Below, piece by piece: positions 16,472-25,595 of a stretch of 64,000 bases of DNA. Origin of the DNA: Crocinitomicaceae bacterium TMED114 (GTDB lineage: Bacteria; Bacteroidota; Bacteroidia; Flavobacteriales_D; Sanyastnellaceae); contig NHFP02000003.1 of assembly GCA_002172485.2 (NCBI GenBank), forward strand, positions 87,318 through 151,317, written 5' to 3'. The stretch's first letter is position 1; the number at the start of each line of letters is the position of its first letter. The notes under the pieces were generated by a model. It was given only the letters and a program-made list of their open reading frames with translations. It had not been told where the DNA came from and made no database searches. The position numbers and the translations under genes were made by a program.

Positions 16472-17830
16472 TCAGGGGTCAATGATGAGCAGGGTGCGCG
16501 CAGAACCCGAAGCGTCCGTGCAAGTGTGGATGCCTGGTGAGAGCCCATCCAGGGCCATGCCGGCCGGCCCCGCCAGCTCGGCTGTCTTCCATTCGGCGAC
16601 GACGCGCCCCGCAGCATCCCGGACGACCAATTGGTCCGGAACCCGGCCGGAGAAGCGCACCACGTCGGAACGCGACGCCGGATTGGGGTAGGCGAAAAAC
16701 GGCGCCCCATTCTGGACCAGAATGTCGGACACCTCGCCCGTCCAGGTCTCGACCTCCTCGTCGATGGTGACATTGGTTCCACCGCCCCCACCCGGGCCGG
16801 GTCCGCCGCCGAAGTTGTCGGTTTCCACCACCCCGCGGTAGGCCGGGTAGAAATAGGGGTACTGCCCGTTGTGGTCGGCATCCACGGTGGCGTAATAGGC
16901 GTAGGCGCCCTCAGGATACTCGGGCGTCACCGCAAAGCGGCCGTTGAATTCGTCCAGATGCCCGGACCCTTCCACGTATTCGTGGTCCTCGATGTAGGCC
17001 CCGAGCACGGCGGCCACCGGGGCCGCGCCCGGAGGAATGGCTGGCGTCACGAGCTCCCCCACGTCCGGTCCATATTGGTTGGGCGCGAGCTCCGTGCCGT
17101 CCGGCAGCGTGTGGCGCACCGCGATGTCACGTAACTGCCAGCTGGTTTCGATGCGCACAACACCCCCCGAACCGTCTGCGTTGGCAAACCCGTATGGCCC
17201 GTAGATGGGGTAGCCATCGAAGGCATACCCGATCAACGGACTGTGCGCCGATGGGTCCACCGTGAAGAGCGCCTCACTGGGAAAGTCCCCGCACACATCG
17301 CTGGTGGGCGCCAAGCTGTCGTCGAAGCGGGTCGGCACCTGGTGGTGGTGATACCGGCCCATGGCCGGGTGGCCCTTGGCGCAGTCGAATCCGTCATTCT
17401 CAAAGAAGCCCCCGTTCTGGTGCCAGAAGCCCTGATTGTTGTAGCTGAAAGCGTCCTGCGCATTGAAGATGACCACCCCGTTGATCAGGACGCCGGTGTG
17501 ACCAAGCCCGGTCGCCGTACCACCCGCCGGCCCTTCCTGCGGGTTGCGGGGAATCTGGAACAGGTAATCCTGTGCGGTCGCCTGTGAGGGGTTGCCATCC
17601 GGGAAAGGCGCCGTCGCGTAGCGCGGAATGCCCGTGGCATGGACGTAGACGTTGTCGGCGCTGTACTGGACGAGCTGGACGTCGCACTCGTCCTGCATCG
17701 GAACGAGGCTGTTTCCGTTCCAATATTGGCCTGTGGCCCCATCGGTATTGAGGAGCCAGGCCTCGAGTTCGGGTTGGGCGAGGAGGCCGACTGGCAAAAT
17801 GGACAGGCAGAAAAACAGCAGGGTTCTCAT
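16472..17830 (-). CDS. YHYH domain secreted protein with T9SS type-A tail
   Basis: 452 residues with a clear signal peptide (to LLAQ). The diagnostic GRYHHHQVP segment, followed by HSPLIGYAFDGYPIYGPYG, is the YHYH family signature (a domain of unknown function that is His/Tyr rich and likely metal-binding). Several Asp/Gly/Tyr-rich blocks follow, then a Gly/Pro linker and a C-terminal type-A T9SS sorting domain (FFAYPNPASRSDVVRF, LVVRDAAGRVV). It is probably delivered to the cell surface or released. It is divergent from the DksA-like gene and immediately upstream of the delta-60 protein. Role unknown; metal binding is an inference from the His cluster. Confidence 0.88.
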   Translation of the reverse strand: MRTLLFFCLSILPVGLLAQPELEAWLLNTDGATGQYWNGNSLVPMQDECDVQLVQYSADNVYVHATGIPRYATAPFPDGNPSQATAQDYLFQIPRNPQEGPAGGTATGLGHTGVLINGVVIFNAQDAFSYNNQGFWHQNGGFFENDGFDCAKGHPAMGRYHHHQVPTRFDDSLAPTSDVCGDFPSEALFTVDPSAHSPLIGYAFDGYPIYGPYGFANADGSGGVVRIETSWQLRDIAVRHTLPDGTELAPNQYGPDVGELVTPAIPPGAAPVAAVLGAYIEDHEYVEGSGHLDEFNGRFAVTPEYPEGAYAYYATVDADHNGQYPYFYPAYRGVVETDNFGGGPGPGGGGGTNVTIDEEVETWTGEVSDILVQNGAPFFAYPNPASRSDVVRFSGRVPDQLVVRDAAGRVVAEWKTAELAGPAGMALDGLSPGIHTCTDASGSARTLLIIDP

Positions 17831-17871
17831 GGGGTCGTGACGATTGCCGGCAAGATGAGTTTAATTGGGAC

Positions 17872-18207
17872 ATGCTTTCGGCTGAAGAGAAGGAAAAAAT
17901 CCGGGTGGCCATCGAGCGCAAGGCGCGGGACCTCGACGAGCGGATTGCGGAATACCGCGAACTGACCAAGCCCATCCCCCCAAGCGAGGCCATCGGCCGC
18001 GTCAGCCGGATGGACGCCATCAACAACAAGTCCGTCAACGAGGCTGCCCTGCGCCAAGCCGAGAAGCAACGGCAGGGACTGGACCGGGCGCTCCAACGCC
18101 TTGACGATGACCGCTTCGGCCTGTGCACGAGGTGCGGAGAACCCATTCCCACCGGCCGCCTGCTCCTGATGCCGGGAGCGCTCACTTGCGTCCGTTGCGC
18201 GGGTTGA
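17872..18207 (+). CDS. DksA/TraR C4-type zinc-finger protein
   Basis: 111 residues: an N-terminal helical coiled-coil part rich in Lys/Arg/Glu, then a C-terminal zinc finger with CTRCGEPI and CVRCAG (four Cys), the TraR/DksA signature. DksA-type proteins enter the RNA polymerase secondary channel and tune transcription with ppGpp; short Bacteroidota members are often annotated as DksA/TraR family but their targets are unknown. The sequence SEAIGRVSRMDAINNKSVNEAALR is typical of this short group. It starts 41 bp from the divergent YHYH gene and is followed 31 bp later by the Sua5-like gene. Confidence 0.9.
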   Translation: MLSAEEKEKIRVAIERKARDLDERIAEYRELTKPIPPSEAIGRVSRMDAINNKSVNEAALRQAEKQRQGLDRALQRLDDDRFGLCTRCGEPIPTGRLLLMPGALTCVRCAG

Positions 18208-18238
18208 TTTTCCGCCCCGTTTTCACCAACTTCTTGTC

Positions 18239-18859
18239 ATGCTCATCGAGATCCATCAAGAGACACCTGAACTGCGAAAAGTGACGCAGGCCGTGGACAT
18301 TCTGCGCCGCGACGGCGTGTTGATCATCCCCACCGACTCGATTTACTCTTTTGCTTGTGCACTTGGATCTTCAAAAGGCTTGGAGAAAATGGCCCGGCTC
18401 CGCGACTTGAGCCCCACCGAGGCCAACTTCTCCATGATCTGCTCTGATCTGAGCCAGATGAGCCATTACACGGCGCCGCTGCCGCAGCCCACCTTCAAGT
18501 TGATGAAGCGCGCCCTGCCCGGCCCGTTCACCTTCATCTTGAATGCGGGGGTGAAGATTCCGCGCATCTTCCGCAAATCGAAGAAAGAAGTCGGCATCCG
18601 CATCCCCGACCACGCCATCCCGAAGGCCCTGATCGACGAGTTGGGCAAGCCTTTGGTGGTCAGTTCCGTCCCTCACGATGACGGGGCCACCGAATACATG
18701 ACCGACCCAGGACTCGTTCACGAGAAATACGGCCATCAAGTCGACGCTGTGGTCAGTGGCGGACTGGGCCACCTCGAAGCCTCCACGGTCATCGACTGCA
18801 CCACTGGAGATGCCGAGGTCGTCCGAGAGGGCCGCGGGTCGCTCGAAGGGGTCATGTGA
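18239..18859 (+). CDS. Sua5/YciO/YrdC family (threonylcarbamoyladenylate synthase-like) protein
   Basis: 206 residues with the YrdC-like fold. Key segments are GVLIIPTDSIYSFACALGS, KMARLRDLSPTEANFSMICSDLSQ and GPFTFIL, then a KEVGIRIPDH block and PLVVSSVPHDDGATEYM. YrdC/Sua5 members make threonylcarbamoyl-AMP for the t6A37 tRNA modification. Single-domain proteins that carry K-R/S-x-N differences are YciO-like and may be weak or different. With RLRDL in place of KxRP, this looks closer to YciO, so true TsaC activity is uncertain. Convergent with pcm, 25 bp apart. Confidence 0.87.
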   Translation: MLIEIHQETPELRKVTQAVDILRRDGVLIIPTDSIYSFACALGSSKGLEKMARLRDLSPTEANFSMICSDLSQMSHYTAPLPQPTFKLMKRALPGPFTFILNAGVKIPRIFRKSKKEVGIRIPDHAIPKALIDELGKPLVVSSVPHDDGATEYMTDPGLVHEKYGHQVDAVVSGGLGHLEASTVIDCTTGDAEVVREGRGSLEGVM

Positions 18860-18884
18860 CATTTTCGGGGTGGCCTGCAGTTGA

Positions 18885-19571
18885 TCAGCCCTGCGCGCCG
18901 GACCGCGCGGCGAGCATGGGGACGAAGGCGAAGGTACCGTGGGTGCGGCGAGTGAAGGTTTCTTCATCCATGCGCCTCACTTCGGTCATGGTCTGCTTGC
19001 CTTCTCCTGCCTCTGGATCGTCCAGGGGGATGATCAAACGACCGCCCACAGCAAGCTGACCGAGCAAGGCCTCCGGAATCCGTGGGGCTCCACACGTGAC
19101 CAGGATGCCATCGAATGGTGCAAAGGCGGGCTTTCCCTTGTATCCATCACCGTAGTAGCAATGCGCGCGGTACCCCTGCTGCTTCAAAAACGGCGTCGTG
19201 CGGTCAAACAAGGCCTTCTGGCGTTCGATGCTGTGCACCTTGAATCCCATGGCCACCAGGACCGCGCATTGGTAACCACTGCCCGTGCCGATTTCGAGCA
19301 CCTTGGCCCCCGGCTCGAGACCGAGCAGCTCCGTCTGGCGGGCCACGGTGTAGGGATGACTGATGGTCTGTCCTGCGCCGATTCGGAAGGCCTTGTTGTC
19401 ATAGGCGAAATGCACAAAAGCGTCGTCCATGAAATGGTGCCGCGGGACGCGGTCCATGGCGTCCAGCACCCGCTCATCGGCGATGCCCATCTCCCTCAAT
19501 TTCTGGAGCAGGGCGCGTCGGAGTCCCTTGTGGCGGTAGGTGTCTGAAAGGTTGGCGGCGGTGGTGGACAT
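18885..19571 (-). CDS. pcm: Protein-L-isoaspartate O-methyltransferase
   Basis: 228 residues. The SAM-binding motif VLEIGTGSGYQCAVLVAMG, the N-terminal VPRHHFM and AFRIGAGQTISHPYTVA segments, and the C-terminal FDGILVTCGAPRIPEALLGQL and GGRLIIPL blocks are all characteristic of PCMT. It methylates L-isoaspartyl residues in damaged proteins so they can be repaired. The ATG at 19571 lies 7 nt after a TATTTTCG box. The frame stays open far upstream, but that stretch lies antisense to the oxidoreductase gene. The two are divergent and share a short promoter interval of about 100 bp. Confidence 0.95.
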   Translation of the reverse strand: MSTTAANLSDTYRHKGLRRALLQKLREMGIADERVLDAMDRVPRHHFMDDAFVHFAYDNKAFRIGAGQTISHPYTVARQTELLGLEPGAKVLEIGTGSGYQCAVLVAMGFKVHSIERQKALFDRTTPFLKQQGYRAHCYYGDGYKGKPAFAPFDGILVTCGAPRIPEALLGQLAVGGRLIIPLDDPEAGEGKQTMTEVRRMDEETFTRRTHGTFAFVPMLAARSGAQG

Positions 19572-19578
19572 GGACCCT

Positions 19579-19586
19579 CGAAAATA
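19579..19586 (-). promoter_or_regulatory. Possible -7 box of pcm
   Basis: TATTTTCG on the minus strand, 7 nt before ATG 19571; the last two bases differ from the consensus. Confidence 0.4.
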
Positions 19587-19659
19587 GGTGGCTCGCCCAC
19601 CGGGATTCGGTGTGGAAATCGTGCCTTGCCAACATTCGGTCCGGGGTGGGTGTGCCGGG

Positions 19660-19667
19660 TACTTTCG
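19660..19667 (+). promoter_or_regulatory. Possible -7 box of the Gfo/Idh oxidoreductase gene
   Basis: TACTTTCG, 6 nt before ATG 19674; same TTCG variant as on the divergent pcm side. Confidence 0.4.
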
Positions 19668-19673
19668 CTCCCC

Positions 19674-20687
19674 ATGTCTGCACCTCTCCGCATCGGCCTC
19701 TTTGGTACGGGCCACCTTGGCCGCATTCACCTGCGTTGCCTGCGCCTGCTTCAGGACCGCTGGGAGCTGGTGGGCTGTTGTGATCCGAGCCCGGCATCCC
19801 AAGAAGCTGTGGCCACCTTGGCGGAATCCGAAGGCTGGGAGGCGGTGCCGACCTGGTTTGATTCTCCGGAAGCCCTGATCGACGCCGTCGATGCGATCGC
19901 CATCGTCACCCCGACTTCCGAGCATGCCCGGCTCGCCAAGCTCGCCATCGAAGCCGGCAAGGGGTGCTTCATCGAAAAGCCCATCACCACCACGTTGAAG
20001 GAGGCCGAAGACCTGCTGGACCTCCAGAACAGGTATGGCAGCGTGGTGCAAATCGGCCATGTGGAGCGGTTCAACCCCGCTTTCCAAGCCGCCCGCCACC
20101 ACTTGGACCGTCCCCGCTTCATTGAAGCGCACCGGTTGGCCCCATTCAACCCCCGCGGCCTGGATGTCCCGGTTGTGCTCGACTTGATGATCCACGACAT
20201 CGACCTCGCCCTCCATGCATTGGAAGGCGATGTGGTCCGCGTGGCGGCCAATGGCGTGGCCGTGGTGGGCAGCAGTGTCGACATTGCGAATGCCCGCATC
20301 GAATTCTCTTCCGGTGCGGTGGCCAACCTCACGGCCAGCCGGGTGAGCCTGTCCCCCATGCGGAAGGTCCGCCTTTTCCAACCGGACGCCTACCTCTCTG
20401 TCGATCTGCTGAACCGCAGTGCACAGGTGGTGCGACTGGAGACGCTGGAGGGAGACGCCGAACGGGATCCCTACGGCCTGTACTTCGACGTTCCGGGGCA
20501 AGCCTCCCGACAACTTCACATCGACACTCCCGACATCGGCGAAGCGAATGCCATCGCCGACGAACTTTCCAACTTCCATGCTGCCTGTTCTGGCACTGCT
20601 TCGCCCCAGGTCCCCCTCCAGGATGGCCTGGCCGCACTGCGGGTTGCCCAGCAAGTCATGGACTGCATTGCCCTCACCACCCCATGA
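19674..20687 (+). CDS. Gfo/Idh/MocA family NAD(P)-dependent oxidoreductase
   Basis: 337 residues. An N-terminal Rossmann fold (IGLFGTGHLGRIHLR) is followed by the diagnostic EKPITTTLKEAEDLL (Lys of the family EKP motif), GHVERFNPAF and the C-terminal beta-sheet domain with LDLMIHDIDLAL. The GHVERFNPA and HDIDL patterns are typical of UDP-GlcNAc-type 3-dehydrogenases and related nucleotide-sugar dehydrogenases, but the substrate cannot be fixed here. The stop overlaps the next start (ATGA), so it is translated together with the DUF4494 gene. Start at ATG 19674, 6 nt after a -7-like box. Confidence 0.9.
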   Translation: MSAPLRIGLFGTGHLGRIHLRCLRLLQDRWELVGCCDPSPASQEAVATLAESEGWEAVPTWFDSPEALIDAVDAIAIVTPTSEHARLAKLAIEAGKGCFIEKPITTTLKEAEDLLDLQNRYGSVVQIGHVERFNPAFQAARHHLDRPRFIEAHRLAPFNPRGLDVPVVLDLMIHDIDLALHALEGDVVRVAANGVAVVGSSVDIANARIEFSSGAVANLTASRVSLSPMRKVRLFQPDAYLSVDLLNRSAQVVRLETLEGDAERDPYGLYFDVPGQASRQLHIDTPDIGEANAIADELSNFHAACSGTASPQVPLQDGLAALRVAQQVMDCIALTTP

Positions 20688-21241
20688 CGAGAAATTGGTT
20701 CACCTGCGTGGTGAAATACGTGCGCCACGGCGCGGACGGATCCGAGGAAAAGACCACCGACCAACTGTTGCTGGACGCCTATACCTACACCGAAGCAGAA
20801 GCCCGGCTGGTGGGCATCGTGACCGATGTCTGCACGGGCCCATTCGAAGTGCAGTCCATCACCAAAAGCAACTACGCGGAAGTGGTGCGTTTTGATACCG
20901 GCGACAAGTGGTTCCGGATCAAAGTGGCCCTGACCAGCTTCGACGAGCGGAGCGGCAAGGAGAAGGAATCAAACCAGTTCTTCCTCTTCAGCGCGGACGA
21001 CATCAAGGACGCCTACGACAAAACCCGAGAGTTCCTCAAAGGATCGGGCATCGGGTATGTCATCCCTGCCATCAACTACACCAAAATCAGCGAGGTGTAC
21101 CCCAAGAGTGAGGAAGGCTCCACCAATGTGACTGCTGCAGATGGATATGGCGCTGTCCCAGCCGACCACCCGTCCATCGCCCAGCCCGAGGCTGCCGCTG
21201 TGCCAGCTGGCGTCGACCCGGAGACGGGCGAAGTGGGTTGA
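20684..21241 (+). CDS. DUF4494 family protein
   Basis: 185 residues. Begins TRNWFTCVVKYVRH and contains KTTDQLLLDAYTYTEAEARL, KWFRIKVALTSFDE, and KESNQFFLFSADDIKDAYDKTREFLKGSG, the DUF4494 pattern found almost only in Bacteroidota. No catalytic residues are evident; the C-terminal ~35 residues are a disordered Ala/Pro/Glu tail. The family has been noted near nucleic-acid-related genes, but I know of no established function. It is translationally coupled to the oxidoreductase upstream and ends 9 bp from the convergent helicase gene. Confidence 0.88.
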   Translation: MTRNWFTCVVKYVRHGADGSEEKTTDQLLLDAYTYTEAEARLVGIVTDVCTGPFEVQSITKSNYAEVVRFDTGDKWFRIKVALTSFDERSGKEKESNQFFLFSADDIKDAYDKTREFLKGSGIGYVIPAINYTKISEVYPKSEEGSTNVTAADGYGAVPADHPSIAQPEAAAVPAGVDPETGEVG

Positions 21242-21250
21242 TCGCGGGGG

Positions 21251-23167
21251 TCACGCCCACTCCCAACAAGACCGGTAGGCTCCAGACTGTTCGCAGCTCT
21301 GGATGAAGTCCGCGTAGAACCCGTCGGCCCCAAGGGTGGCGCTGTCTCCGATGACCAGCAGGTGCATGCGCGCCCGGGTCATGGCCACATTCATCCGACG
21401 GTGCTCCGAAAGGAACCCCACCTCGCCATCGGCGTTGGAACGGGTCAAACCGATGACCATGATGTCGCGCTCCTGCCCCTGAAAGCCATCCACGGTTTGA
21501 ATGGACAGTCGCCCGTGCGCCTGGGCCACATCGGCTGCCAGCAACTCTTCCAACAAGGTGACCTGAGCGCGGTAGGGCGCGATCACGCCCACACTGGATT
21601 CGGGGTGGGCCTTCATCAGCTCCCGCAACCGATCCACGGTGAATTGGGCCTCCTCGGGATTGCGGATACTGGCATGGGACCGGCCCGTCTTGTCCGCCTG
21701 GGCGACGGAGCGCTCCTCGTCCCAACCGCGGCCGGCCGTGTCAACGTAGGTGAGCGGAGCCAGACCTTCCAACGCGCGGTCCGCCACCGCGGCATCCGCC
21801 ATGAGTGCTCCGCCGTAAAAGACCCGGTTGGGGTGCGCCATGATGTCGGCGTGCATCCGGTATTGGGTGTCGAGCAGGTGGACATTGCGGTCACGGGCGA
21901 TGGCCTTTTCCAACAGACTCACCCCAAGTCCAGCCTTCAAAGCCGCGGGATTCTTGACCGTGGGCGGCAATTGACAGGCGTCACCGGCGAGGACCACGCG
22001 GTCGGCGAGTCGGATGGGAATCCAAGCCCCGGGCTCCAGCGCCTGACCCGCCTCGTCCAAGACCACTGTACCAAATCGGCGCCCTTGCAACATTCGGTCT
22101 GCCGCACCAACCAAGGTGCAACACACCACCTCGGCGGACTCCAAGGCCCGTTCGGCCAGAAACCCTTCCAAGCGGTCTGCCTCCTTGCGGAGCTGTCGGG
22201 CCTCGGCAAAGGCTGCCCGGCGCGCAGTCCGCTGATCCGGGCCGAAATTCCTCACTTCCCGTTCCGCTTCCCGGGTGGCGTCGTCTGCCTGACGCCGGTA
22301 TTGCTTGACCTGCTTAAAGTCTGGATCCGCCGCCACCAGTCGGTCCAAGGCGCGGTTGGCCACTGAAGGATCTACCCGCATGGGGTGGCCTATCCGAACC
22401 ACTTGCAAACCGGCACCCCCGAGGCGTTCCACCAACAAGTCCGCAGCCGCGTTGGAAGGGGTTGCGCACATCACCGTTTCTCCCCGCCGCACCAAGGCCC
22501 GCACCAGCTGCACCAGCGTTGTGGTTTTGCCCGTTCCGGGCGGCCCATGCAGGGTCGTGACCTCTGGTGCGGTCAATGCATGGCCCACCGCCAAATTCTG
22601 GGAGGCATTCAACGTCGGGTGCTCGAAGGGCTCAGGTTCCACCGGTTCAGGCCGGGCATAGCCCAGAATCACCTCGCGGAGTGCGGCCAGCCGAGATGGC
22701 TTGCCATCGTGTCCCGCATTCAAAACGTCGCTCAAGGCACGGGCCATCTCCTTGAAACTGCGCTCGTCAAACCGCGCGTCCAACACCCATGTGCGGTGCA
22801 TGACTTGATCGGGAAGGTCTTCTCCATCGAGGACCACTTCGGCCTCCAGCCCCCTGGCGGAACGGACGATGCCCCGATGGGACACCTTGTCTCCCTTGGT
22901 GTCGTCCGACGTCAATTGAACCGCAGAACCCGCACGAAAGGCACCCGGCTCACCTCCATCGGCTTGCACTTCCACGGTGGGGCGACCGCCCAAGGTGAAA
23001 CGGGTTCGGATGACGCGCACCGGCGACCACGTCAGCCCTTCGGCTTTTCGGACGGAAACAGGTTGCCCGTCGAGGATGGCCCCATAACGCGCTTCCTCAG
23101 CCCGGTGCTCCAGCACCAGCGCCTCCGTTAAGGCGGCCAATTCCGCGAGGCTGTCGCGGTGGTTCAT
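21251..23167 (-). CDS. Superfamily 1 (Upf1/IGHMBP2-like) DNA/RNA helicase
   Basis: 638 residues. An N-terminal beta-barrel region precedes the helicase core, with Walker A GPPGTGKTTTL near residue 206, Walker B-type VVLDEAGQALEPG, LAGDACQLPPT (motif III), LDTQYRMH (motif IV), and VDGFQGQERDIMVIGLTRSN with VAMTRAR (motifs V and VI). This is the SF1B DNA2/NAM7/IGHMBP2 group. It is probably a 5'-3' nucleic acid unwinding ATPase; the preferred substrate is unknown. A long Arg/Ala-rich coiled-coil insertion follows the Walker A region, as in other bacterial members. It is transcribed divergently from nothing nearby and ends 9 bp from the convergent DUF4494 gene. Confidence 0.92.
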   Translation of the reverse strand: MNHRDSLAELAALTEALVLEHRAEEARYGAILDGQPVSVRKAEGLTWSPVRVIRTRFTLGGRPTVEVQADGGEPGAFRAGSAVQLTSDDTKGDKVSHRGIVRSARGLEAEVVLDGEDLPDQVMHRTWVLDARFDERSFKEMARALSDVLNAGHDGKPSRLAALREVILGYARPEPVEPEPFEHPTLNASQNLAVGHALTAPEVTTLHGPPGTGKTTTLVQLVRALVRRGETVMCATPSNAAADLLVERLGGAGLQVVRIGHPMRVDPSVANRALDRLVAADPDFKQVKQYRRQADDATREAEREVRNFGPDQRTARRAAFAEARQLRKEADRLEGFLAERALESAEVVCCTLVGAADRMLQGRRFGTVVLDEAGQALEPGAWIPIRLADRVVLAGDACQLPPTVKNPAALKAGLGVSLLEKAIARDRNVHLLDTQYRMHADIMAHPNRVFYGGALMADAAVADRALEGLAPLTYVDTAGRGWDEERSVAQADKTGRSHASIRNPEEAQFTVDRLRELMKAHPESSVGVIAPYRAQVTLLEELLAADVAQAHGRLSIQTVDGFQGQERDIMVIGLTRSNADGEVGFLSEHRRMNVAMTRARMHLLVIGDSATLGADGFYADFIQSCEQSGAYRSCWEWA

Positions 23168-23172
23168 CTGGG

Positions 23173-25590
23173 TTAATTGCGGTTGCGGAGAATCTGCAAC
23201 GGCCCGACGTAGCGGAAACCGTCTCCAACCGCATTGATCATCCCATTGTGCTCAATGTCCTCAAGCGGCAGGGCGTAGTTGCTGAAATCGAGGATGATGT
23301 AGTATGTCGATTCGGACAATTCATCTTCGTCGGGGGACCACGTGTTGCCGTAGTCCTGCTCGTAATGCACCTGGTCTCCCCAGCGATTGTACACGGTCAA
23401 TGTCGGGCCGAGGCCACTGTTGACCAGTCCTTCAATTTCAAAAGCATCGTTTTCACCGTCGTTGTTGGGCGTGAACAGGTTGGGGATGGTCTCAATGGCA
23501 CAAGGGCCGAAGTTGACGTTGAAGGACATGGCATCCTCCCCGATGCAAGGGGCGGCCATGCTGACCGTGACGTAGTAATAGTCAGTGGTCGAGACGGTCA
23601 GTGCGCTTCCCGTTTCCCCCAGAGTACCACCGAGGTCGGAGGACCAAGTGAATTCCAAAGGCCAATCCGAAGGCGGCAATTCCGGCAAGAGAATGTGGTC
23701 GTCGCCGATGCACAGGCCATACAGTTCCTCGTCCGGCCCAAGTACGGGCGGAGCATACAGCCCGACCGGCACGGTGGCACTGGCCAGACACTCGTCAATG
23801 TTGCCCCCCGTCAGGTTCATGGTGACGGTCACATTGACGGGCGAATCCAAGCCATCGATGGTCGCTGTGGCACTGCTGTTGTTGCCGCCGCCTGGCGCCA
23901 AGACGCCATCGGTGGTTTCCCAGTCCCACTCGACATTGAGGTTGCTTGGCACATCCTGGGTGGTCGCGGTCAATCCCACGGGTACACCACACCAATTGTC
24001 GGCGGCCACCAAGTCTACCTCCGGTGCCGGCTCCACCGTGACGACCATGGTATCGGACGCCGTGCACCCGAAGTCGTTGGTCGCTGTGTAGACGTATTCG
24101 AACACGCCTTGGTTCCCGGGCAGAATGGCGATGTCATTGCAATCTCCACCGTCATCTACGATGAAAGGACCCGACCAATAACTGCTGTCGCAATCCACCC
24201 CGATCTGCGGCGTGAAGATGATGGGGTCTGGATACAGGCTTGGCTCGAAGTTGACGAACCAGTCAAAGATGAAGCCGTTGTCCGACCCCCAGCTGTCGCA
24301 CACTTCCACCGTCCAAGTGCCGTTGAGTGGGCACCCTTCGAGCAACGTCCAAGGCTGGGCGGATTCGTAGGTGCCGCTGGGCAAGGTGCCCCCGGCGTTG
24401 TCTTCCCACGTGCCGTTGGTGGCATCGGGAGACCAGAAGTAGTCGTATCCCGTCCCGGGGACATTCGGAGTTGCATCGTTGTCCACCGGTACGCCCAGAA
24501 AGGTGCCGCCTCCACCTTGCTGGTGCACGCCCATCGAGCTGCCGTCTGGGCAGATGAAGGTGATGGTGAGGTCCCCCATGAAGCTGTGCTCGAAGTTGAT
24601 GAACAGGTTCTCGATGTCATCCGCGGTCTCTACGACCTGTCCGGAGTTGAAGGAGGTGAAGACAATCGACGAGCTGAAGCACTGGGTCTGGTCGTCCGGA
24701 ATGAAAAGGCCGCCTCCGAAGTCCACATCAGGGGTGCTGTCGTAGGTGATGCCCTCAGCAACGCCGTTGACTTCATACTCCTCGCCCGCACAAATCTGCA
24801 AGTCCTGGGTGGTGCCCTCGAAACTGGTCGGGGTCGAGACCAGGATCAGGTGATCCACAAGGTTGCCATTGGGGCAATCGTTGTTGTCGACGATGAAAAG
24901 CTGGACGTTGTAGGCGCCGGGCTCGTCGAAGCTGTGGGTCACTTCCGGTCCCGAATTGTCCGTCGCGCCATCGTCAAAGTCCCAGTCCCAGGTTGCGATG
25001 AGGAAGTCCTCTGCTGCCGTGGAGCCGGTGCCGTCGAATTGAATTTCTTCCCCCACACAGATTTGAAGCGGAACCGTTTCCACTTCGCCATCGATGGTGG
25101 TCACGACATTGGCTTCCGGGCGTTGGCAAGGCTCCTCACACGTGACTTCCGCCGTCCAGTTGGAGTTGTCCGCAGCGTCGGAGGTGAATTGCCACGTGAT
25201 GCACCCCGACGCATTGACCACATCGTCCATCTGGCTCCAGATGTCCACTCCCTGAAGATCGAAACCGGTGTACACGCCGTCGGGCTCTCCCACAGCGGCG
25301 TCAGACAGCCACATGAACAGGGTGTCTCCGGCGCCGAGGGCGCAGAGGTTGAAATAGAAGTTGATGACAGGGTTCGCCGGGAGGTCCGGGCAGAAGGTCA
25401 TGGTGTAGTCCACATTGGGGGACGCATCCCCGGCAGTGAGGCCATTGTCCACGAAGAAATAGTCGCAATCGGTGTACGTCCCGCCTTGCGAAATGGAGAC
25501 TTCCTGTGCCCGAGCGGGGGCGAGGATGGTCAGGAACAAGGCAGCGACAACGGCATGGCGCAACAGGCCGGAAAGGGTCAAGGACGTCAT
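23173..25590 (-). CDS. Large T9SS type-B surface protein with PKD and P-like domains
   Basis: 805 residues. Signal peptide (to RAQ), then a jelly-roll-like N-terminal part. A PKD repeat (WDWDFDDG, VTHSFDEPGAYNVQLFIVD) follows, then a proprotein convertase P-like domain (INFEHSFMGDLTITFICPDG, WTVEVCDSWGSDNGFIFDWFV). Further PKD/Ig-like repeats follow, and finally a CHU_C domain (IPNLFTPNNDGENDAFEI, YNRWGDQVHYEQ) for type-B T9SS export. It is expected at the cell surface, possibly in adhesion or gliding. It ends 5 bp before the stop-side end of the helicase start, so spacing to that gene is very tight on the same strand. Substrate unknown. Confidence 0.9.
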   Translation of the reverse strand: MTSLTLSGLLRHAVVAALFLTILAPARAQEVSISQGGTYTDCDYFFVDNGLTAGDASPNVDYTMTFCPDLPANPVINFYFNLCALGAGDTLFMWLSDAAVGEPDGVYTGFDLQGVDIWSQMDDVVNASGCITWQFTSDAADNSNWTAEVTCEEPCQRPEANVVTTIDGEVETVPLQICVGEEIQFDGTGSTAAEDFLIATWDWDFDDGATDNSGPEVTHSFDEPGAYNVQLFIVDNNDCPNGNLVDHLILVSTPTSFEGTTQDLQICAGEEYEVNGVAEGITYDSTPDVDFGGGLFIPDDQTQCFSSSIVFTSFNSGQVVETADDIENLFINFEHSFMGDLTITFICPDGSSMGVHQQGGGGTFLGVPVDNDATPNVPGTGYDYFWSPDATNGTWEDNAGGTLPSGTYESAQPWTLLEGCPLNGTWTVEVCDSWGSDNGFIFDWFVNFEPSLYPDPIIFTPQIGVDCDSSYWSGPFIVDDGGDCNDIAILPGNQGVFEYVYTATNDFGCTASDTMVVTVEPAPEVDLVAADNWCGVPVGLTATTQDVPSNLNVEWDWETTDGVLAPGGGNNSSATATIDGLDSPVNVTVTMNLTGGNIDECLASATVPVGLYAPPVLGPDEELYGLCIGDDHILLPELPPSDWPLEFTWSSDLGGTLGETGSALTVSTTDYYYVTVSMAAPCIGEDAMSFNVNFGPCAIETIPNLFTPNNDGENDAFEIEGLVNSGLGPTLTVYNRWGDQVHYEQDYGNTWSPDEDELSESTYYIILDFSNYALPLEDIEHNGMINAVGDGFRYVGPLQILRNRN

Positions 25591-25595
25591 GGTGC

